A stretch of DNA of 10,284 nucleotides from the NCBI GenBank assembly GCA_019114645.1, contig DXFC01000190.1:1-10284 (forward strand). Direction: 5' to 3'. Under the pieces are notes generated by a model that ran no database searches, had not been told where the DNA came from, and worked only from the letters and a program-made list of their open reading frames with translations. A program made the position numbers and the translations under genes. The number at the start of each line of letters is the position of its first letter. The stretch's first letter is position 1. Positions 6,187-10,284 of the stretch are shown one piece after another. Source of the stretch: Candidatus Halomonas stercoripullorum. Its GTDB lineage: Bacteria; Pseudomonadota; Gammaproteobacteria; Pseudomonadales; Halomonadaceae.

Positions 6187-6948
6187 ATGACCGCACCCGA
6201 ACAGGCCGATGCCCCAGCCAAGAGTCGCGTCGAGAAGTCGAAGTACAACCGTATACTGCTCAAGCTTTCAGGCGAAGCCCTGATGGGTGAGCATGAATTC
6301 GGCATTGACCCCCAGGTGCTTGATCGCATGGCGCTGGAGATTGGCCAGTTGGTAGGTATCGGCGTGCAGGTGGGTATCGTGATCGGTGGCGGCAACCTGT
6401 TTCGTGGCGCGGCGCTCAATGCGGCGGGCATGGACCGGGTGACCGGCGATCATATGGGTATGCTGGCGACGGTCATGAACGCTCTGGCCATGCGTGATGC
6501 CCTGGAGCGCTCCAATATTCGTTCACGGGTGATGTCGGCGATTCCCATGAGCGGTGTGGTGGAGCACTATGACCGCCGTACGGCGATTCGCTACCTCACT
6601 TCCGGAGACGTAGTATTGTTCTCCGCCGGTACCGGTAATCCTTTTTTCACTACCGACTCGGCGGCCTGCCTGCGTGGCATCGAAATCGATGCTGATGTGG
6701 TGATCAAGGCCACCAAGGTGGATGGTGTTTACGACAAGGATCCGGAGCAGCACGCCGATGCGGTTCAGTATGACCGCTTGAGTTACGATGACGCACTGGA
6801 CCAGAAGCTTGGCGTCATGGATTTGACCGCTATTTGCCTGGTGCGGGACCATGACATGCCGATGCGCGTCTTCAACATGAACAAGCCCGGCGCCCTGCTT
6901 AACCTGGTAATGGGCGGCAAGGAAGGCACGCTGATAGACAGAGGTTGA
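6187..6948 (+). CDS. pyrH: Uridylate (UMP) kinase
   Basis: A protein of 253 residues of the amino-acid-kinase fold that phosphorylates UMP to UDP with ATP. It feeds RNA, CTP and UDP-sugar synthesis; the bacterial enzyme is hexameric, activated by GTP and inhibited by UTP. Visible motifs are LLKLSGEAL at residues 24-32, VIGGGNLFRG at 65-74, the UMP-binding MDRVTGDHMGMLAT at 82-95, SAGTGNPFFTTDSAA at 146-160, KATKVDGVYDKDP at 174-186 and RVFNMNKPGAL at 227-237. The ATG at 6187 has AGGAGA (6175-6180) at 6-base spacing, preferred over the upstream frame extension to 6166. About 19 residues precede the conserved core, a little longer than in E. coli. It ends 4 bases before the frr start, so the two are very likely translated from one mRNA. 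Confidence 0.97.
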   Translation: MTAPEQADAPAKSRVEKSKYNRILLKLSGEALMGEHEFGIDPQVLDRMALEIGQLVGIGVQVGIVIGGGNLFRGAALNAAGMDRVTGDHMGMLATVMNALAMRDALERSNIRSRVMSAIPMSGVVEHYDRRTAIRYLTSGDVVLFSAGTGNPFFTTDSAACLRGIEIDADVVIKATKVDGVYDKDPEQHADAVQYDRLSYDDALDQKLGVMDLTAICLVRDHDMPMRVFNMNKPGALLNLVMGGKEGTLIDRG

Positions 6949-6952
6949 TAAC

Positions 6953-7510
6953 GTGATCAATGACATCCAGAAAGATGCAGAAAGCCGGATGAAGAAGAGC
7001 CTTGAGGCTCTTAATGGCAATTTCAACAAGATCCGTACCGGGCGTGCCCACCCCAGCATACTCGATGCGGTAACCGTGTAGTACTACGGCAGCCATGTGC
7101 CACTTAATCAGGTGGCCACGGTGAATGTCGAGGATGCCCGCACCCTTTCGGTGGTACCGTGGGAGCAGAACATGGTGCCCAAGATTGAAAAGGCGATCAT
7201 GACCTCCGACCTGGGGCTGAACCCCTCGAGTGCCGGCAATGTCATTCGTGTGCCGATGCCGATGCTCACCGAAGAGACACGCAAGGGCTATATCAAGCAG
7301 GCCCGGAGCGAAGCGGAGAACGCCCGCGTGGCTATCCGCAACGTGCGGCGTGATGCCAACAACGACATCAAGGCGTTGCTCAAGGAGAAGGAGATCTCCG
7401 AGGATGAGCAGCACCGTGCCGAAGATGTGATTCAGAAGTTGACCGACAAGCACATTGCCGAGGTCGACAAGCAACTCGAAGTGAAGGAACATGACCTGAT
7501 GCAGGTCTGA
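6953..7510 (+). pseudogene. frr: Ribosome recycling factor, interrupted by an in-frame TAG at codon 43
   Basis: Read through the stop, this frame encodes 185 residues, the standard RRF length. RRF works with EF-G to split the post-termination ribosome and is essential in E. coli. The GTG start at 6953 has GAGG at 6941-6944 and lies 4 bases after pyrH. The N-terminus reads INDIQKDAESRMKKSLEAL, then KIRTGRAHPSILDAVTV. A TAG at 7079-7081 follows, and the same frame continues with YYGSHVPLNQVATVNVEDAR, SDLGLNPSSAGNVIRVPMP and KEKEISEDEQHRAEDVIQKL to the end. The stop replaces the residue before the conserved Tyr-Tyr-Gly (Glu43 in E. coli). There is no frameshift or length change, so it is a single-codon event. 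The nearest later start, GTG at 7097, would lose helix 1 of the three-helix bundle and is unlikely to work. Sequencing error, suppression or a second copy elsewhere are the main explanations. Confidence 0.93.
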
Positions 7511-7516
7511 GCCTTG

Positions 7517-7552
7517 CCGGGCGGCGCCTGCTGAGTGCCGCCCGGTTTTCCT
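7517..7552 (+). terminator. Rho-independent terminator candidate after frr
   Basis: CCGGGCGGC (7517-7525) and GCCGCCCGG (7537-7545) form a perfect 9 bp stem with an 11-base loop, directly followed by TTTTCCT. This is the most terminator-like structure in the window. It lies 6 bases after the frr stop and 24 before the uppS start, so either it is leaky or uppS-cdsA-dxr has a promoter inside frr. Confidence 0.65.
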
Positions 7553-7569
7553 ACCCGGTGCGAGACATC

Positions 7570-8346
7570 ATGACGTCAGCGCAGACCACTGCATCCCAGA
7601 TACCACCAAAACTGTCCGGAGATGGGTTGCCGCAACATGTGGCAATCATCATGGATGGCAATAACCGCTGGGCACGTGCGCGTGGCCTGTCCGGCGTACG
7701 TGGCCACCATGCCGGTGTTGAAGCCGTGCGTGCGGTAATACGGCGTGCCGCGGAGCGCGGTATCCAGACCCTGACACTGTTTGCTTTCTCCAGCGAAAAC
7801 TGGCGTCGCCCCGAGGCCGAAGTCAGTGCGTTGATGGAGCTGTTCCTGATTGCGCTCAAGCGCGAAGTCAGAAAGTTGCACACCAACGATATTCGTCTGT
7901 CGGTGGTGGGTGACCGGACGGCTTTCTCTTCATCCATTCAGAAATATATCGACAAGGCCGAGACGCTGACCCGTGATAACCGGCGGATGCACCTTGTGAT
8001 TGCCGCTAATTACGGTGGACGCTGGGATATCGCCATGGCAGCACGGCGCCTGGCCGAACGTAGCGTGGCGGGCGAACTCGACCCTGCCGAGATTGACGAG
8101 TTCCGTCTACAGGAGGCGCTGTGTCCCGGTGGCGGGACGCCGGTGGATTTATGCATTCGCACCAGCGGTGAGCAGCGAATATCCAATTTTTTGCTGTGGC
8201 AGCTGGCCTATGCCGAGCTCTACTTCACTCCTTTGCTATGGCCCGATTTTGATGGTGAAGCCTTCGACGCGGCAGTGGAAGATTTTCGCCGCCGACAGCG
8301 CCGCTTTGGCCTGACCGACGAACAAATCGAGGTGGCTGGTGCTTAG
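7570..8346 (+). CDS. uppS: Di-trans,poly-cis-undecaprenyl diphosphate synthase
   Basis: A protein of 258 residues, the usual cis-prenyltransferase length. It condenses eight isopentenyl diphosphates onto farnesyl diphosphate to make the C55 carrier lipid for peptidoglycan and O-antigen synthesis, at the inner face of the membrane. Motifs are HVAIIMDGNNRWA at residues 23-35 with catalytic Asp29, TLFAFSSENWRRP at 69-81, AANYGGRWDI at 145-154, and IRTSGEQRISNFLLWQ at 196-211, with Arg197 and Arg203 for diphosphate binding and Glu216 for magnesium. The ATG at 7570 is chosen over an in-frame GTG at 7558; neither has a good ribosome binding site, so the choice is uncertain by 4 codons. The gene ends with TAG inside the start of cdsA, which shows that TAG serves as a normal stop in this genome. 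Confidence 0.96.
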   Translation: MTSAQTTASQIPPKLSGDGLPQHVAIIMDGNNRWARARGLSGVRGHHAGVEAVRAVIRRAAERGIQTLTLFAFSSENWRRPEAEVSALMELFLIALKREVRKLHTNDIRLSVVGDRTAFSSSIQKYIDKAETLTRDNRRMHLVIAANYGGRWDIAMAARRLAERSVAGELDPAEIDEFRLQEALCPGGGTPVDLCIRTSGEQRISNFLLWQLAYAELYFTPLLWPDFDGEAFDAAVEDFRRRQRRFGLTDEQIEVAGA

Positions 8347-9139
8347 ACAACGGGTCATTACCGCGGCATGGCTGGCGCCGCTGATGCTGGTCGGCCTGTT
8401 CGGGCTCACGGGAGGCGGTTTTGCCCTGTTTACCGGAGGCGTTGTACTACTGGCGGCCTGGGAGTGGACCAACCTTGCCGGCGTGGTTGTCGCCAGTCGC
8501 CGTTTGGCGCTGGTGGCGGCGCTGGCCCTGGTGATGGGAGCGCTGTGGCTGACCGGCGTGGCTCTTGCCGTCTGGCCGCTGTGGCTGGCGGTGGCCGGCT
8601 GGGCGCTCAATGGCTACTGGGTCTTGCGCTATCCCGCCAGGCGTGAGCAGTGGGAGTCCACGCCAATGCGGCTGGCGATGGGGCTCTGGGTCCTGTTGCC
8701 GGCCTGGGTCGGTTTCAATGTACTGCGCGATACTGGTGGCGTATGGCTGTTCTATGTGCTGCTGCTGGTGTGGGGGGCTGACATCGGTGCCTATTTCAGT
8801 GGGCGCGCCTGGGGGCGTCGCAAGCTGGCGCCGGCGGTCAGCCCGGGGAAATCCTGGGAGGGAGTGCTGGGGGGCGTGGCGGTAACGCTGGTACTGGCCC
8901 TGCTATTCGCTATCTGGCAGGGACTGGGTGTTGCTGGAGGGCTGGGGCTGGTTGTAGTGACTGCTGTGGTCACCCTGGTCTCGGTGCTGGGCGACCTGCT
9001 GGAGAGCATGCTCAAGCGCTTTCGCGGGATCAAGGATTCCAGTAACCTGCTGCCCGGCCACGGTGGTGTGCTCGACCGTATCGACAGTCTGACAGCCGCT
9101 GTGCCATTGTTCGCGCTGCTCTCTTTGCTGCTGCTGTGA
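8339..9139 (+). CDS. cdsA: Phosphatidate cytidylyltransferase (CDP-diacylglycerol synthase)
   Basis: A protein of 266 residues, strongly hydrophobic, with about eight predicted membrane segments (roughly 12-30, 27-47, 55-77, 78-97, 112-130, 134-154, 176-220 as two, and a last one near 250-266). It makes CDP-diacylglycerol from CTP and phosphatidate, the branch point for all phospholipids, in the inner membrane. The family signature is complete: a Ser at 223, KRFRGIKDSSNLLPGHGG at 226-243 and DRIDSLTAAVP at 246-256. The upstream ADIGAYFSGRAWGRRKLAP and SPGKSWEG blocks are also present. The start is GTG at 8339, giving MLRQRVITA as in the family, with GAGGTG at 8329-8334. It overlaps the end of uppS by 8 bases, which suggests translational coupling. 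dxr starts 7 bases after its stop. Confidence 0.96.
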   Translation: MLRQRVITAAWLAPLMLVGLFGLTGGGFALFTGGVVLLAAWEWTNLAGVVVASRRLALVAALALVMGALWLTGVALAVWPLWLAVAGWALNGYWVLRYPARREQWESTPMRLAMGLWVLLPAWVGFNVLRDTGGVWLFYVLLLVWGADIGAYFSGRAWGRRKLAPAVSPGKSWEGVLGGVAVTLVLALLFAIWQGLGVAGGLGLVVVTAVVTLVSVLGDLLESMLKRFRGIKDSSNLLPGHGGVLDRIDSLTAAVPLFALLSLLLL

Positions 9140-9146
9140 GTTGTAC

Positions 9147-10284
9147 ATGAGTTCTCGTTGTCAGAGTGTCACGGTGCTGGGAGCGACCGGCTCCATCGGT
9201 ACCAGCACGCTGGATGTCATTGCGCGCCACCCCGGGCGCTATCGGGTACACGCCCTGACGGCGCACCGCTCCCGTGAAGCGTTGTTGCGGCTGTGCCTGA
9301 GCCACCGGCCCAGCGTGGCGGTGCTTGATGACGAGCGTGATGCCATCTGGCTACGTGAGCGACTCACGGCGGCGGGGCTGGCCCTTGAAGTGCGTAGCGG
9401 TGACAGTGCGCTACTTGAGGTGGCCAGTGCCACTGACGTGGACGTAGTGATGGCAGCCATCGTCGGAGCGGCGGGGTTGTTGCCGACATTGGCGGCGGTG
9501 CGTGCCGGCAAGCGTGTGTTGCTGGCCAACAAGGAAGCGCTGGTGATGTCCGGCGCGCTGTTCATGGAGGCGGTAACACGTCACGGGGCCACGCTGCTAC
9601 CCATCGACTCCGAACATAATGCCATTTACCAGTGTCTACCCCCGGAACACCGTGGCGGCTTGTCACGCCATGGTGTTACCCAGTTGTTGCTCACCGCCTC
9701 CGGCGGACCTTTTCGTGGCTGGAGCCGGGAGCAGTTGGCTGCGGTGACTCCAGAGCAAGCTTGTGCGCACCCCAACTGGTCGATGGGACGCAAGATATCA
9801 GTGGACAGTGCCACCTTGATGAACAAGGGACTGGAGCTGATCGAGGCGTGCTGGTTGTTTGATGCGCAACCCGACCAGGTGCAGGTAGTTGTGCATCCGC
9901 AGAGTGTCATCCACTCCATGGCGGCTTACAGTGACGGCTCGGTGTTGGCGCAGCTGGGCAATCCAGACATGCGCACGCCGATTGCCTATGGCCTGGCCTG
10001 GCCGGAACGTATCGATGCCGGTGTCGAGACACTGGATTTGTTCCAGATCGCCCGGCTCGACTTCGAGGCGCCGGATGAAGCGGCTTTTCCCTGTCTGCGG
10101 CTCGCGCGTGAAGCGATGCAGGCGGGGGGAACGGCACCGGCGCTGCTCAATGCAGCCAACGAGGTGGCCGTCGATGCATTTCTGGCCGGTCGGCTGGGCT
10201 TTTCCGCGATTGGCGAGCTGGTCGAGGCTGTCATCGGGACCTTGCCGGTAGAAGCGGCCGACGACCTGGAAACGATTCTTGCCG
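9147..10284 (+). CDS. dxr: 1-deoxy-D-xylulose 5-phosphate reductoisomerase, C-terminal end beyond the window
   Basis: 379 codons are present without interruption. The family is about 398 residues long, so only the last 20 or so are missing. The enzyme converts DXP to 2-C-methylerythritol 4-phosphate with NADPH and a divalent metal, the committed step of the MEP isoprenoid pathway. The NADPH motif GATGSIG is at residues 12-18. MAAIVGAAGLLPTLAA and LLANKEALV follow. Metal ligands in IDSEHNA are Asp154 and Glu156, with Glu230 completing the site. The flexible loop HPNWSMGRKISVDSATLMNK contains Ser221, with Asn226 and Lys227 of the phosphate and substrate site. HPQSVIHSM and LGNPDMRTPIAY are also intact. 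The ATG at 9147 follows cdsA by 7 bases, with only a weak GAG as ribosome binding site. Its product supplies the isoprenoid units that UppS uses. Confidence 0.96.
   Translation, partial: MSSRCQSVTVLGATGSIGTSTLDVIARHPGRYRVHALTAHRSREALLRLCLSHRPSVAVLDDERDAIWLRERLTAAGLALEVRSGDSALLEVASATDVDVVMAAIVGAAGLLPTLAAVRAGKRVLLANKEALVMSGALFMEAVTRHGATLLPIDSEHNAIYQCLPPEHRGGLSRHGVTQLLLTASGGPFRGWSREQLAAVTPEQACAHPNWSMGRKISVDSATLMNKGLELIEACWLFDAQPDQVQVVVHPQSVIHSMAAYSDGSVLAQLGNPDMRTPIAYGLAWPERIDAGVETLDLFQIARLDFEAPDEAAFPCLRLAREAMQAGGTAPALLNAANEVAVDAFLAGRLGFSAIGELVEAVIGTLPVEAADDLETILA

Noticed and set aside
7079..7081. TAG in frr as pyrrolysine or genome-wide TAG recoding
   Set aside because: RRF has no catalytic need for pyrrolysine, no pyl genes are seen in the window, and uppS ends at a TAG at its normal length.
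1..10284. Search for a novel system, mobile element, CRISPR array, tRNA or rRNA
   Set aside because: All genes belong to well-known core families in a conserved order. I found no repeat arrays, transposase motifs, integrase sites or RNA gene signatures by eye.

Overview
This is a GC-rich (by eye about 60%) stretch of core chromosome from a gammaproteobacterium. The gene order, the Pseudomonas-type start of DapD and the protein sequences suggest the Pseudomonas/Halomonas side of the class, and a member of the Halomonadaceae is my best guess. That placement rests on remembered family sequences, not on a search.

The window holds two divergent gene groups. On the minus strand, reading leftward from about 4006, are map (methionine aminopeptidase), glnD (PII uridylyltransferase/uridylyl-removing enzyme), a small ArsC/Spx-fold protein of the YffB type, and the first 28 codons of dapD. 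On the plus strand, reading rightward from about 4339, are rpsB (S2), tsf (EF-Ts), pyrH (UMP kinase), frr (ribosome recycling factor), uppS (undecaprenyl diphosphate synthase), cdsA (CDP-diacylglycerol synthase) and dxr (DXP reductoisomerase, cut by the window end). The 332-base gap at 4007-4338 carries a strong extended -10 promoter for rpsB, a probable overlapping divergent promoter for map, and a structured leader. The leader sits where the S2-responsive rpsB leader (t44/tff) lies in E. coli.

The rightward group is the usual translation and envelope-precursor cluster. It runs from ribosome assembly and elongation (rpsB, tsf), through UTP supply (pyrH) and ribosome recycling (frr), to isoprenoid precursors (dxr), the undecaprenyl lipid carrier (uppS) and phospholipid precursors (cdsA). 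GC-rich hairpins divide it: one between rpsB and tsf, two in tandem between tsf and pyrH, and a terminator-like stem with a T-run between frr and uppS. uppS and cdsA overlap by 8 bases.

I see no mobile element, CRISPR array, tRNA, rRNA or unknown defence system, and nothing supports a new multi-gene system here. The one real anomaly is an in-frame TAG at codon 43 of frr (7079-7081). It interrupts an otherwise perfectly conserved reading frame of a gene that is essential where it has been tested. Secondary points of interest are the rpsB leader fold, the hairpins between genes, a near-consensus promoter that would start the yffB mRNA almost at its ribosome binding site, and an Spx-like CxxC in the YffB homologue.
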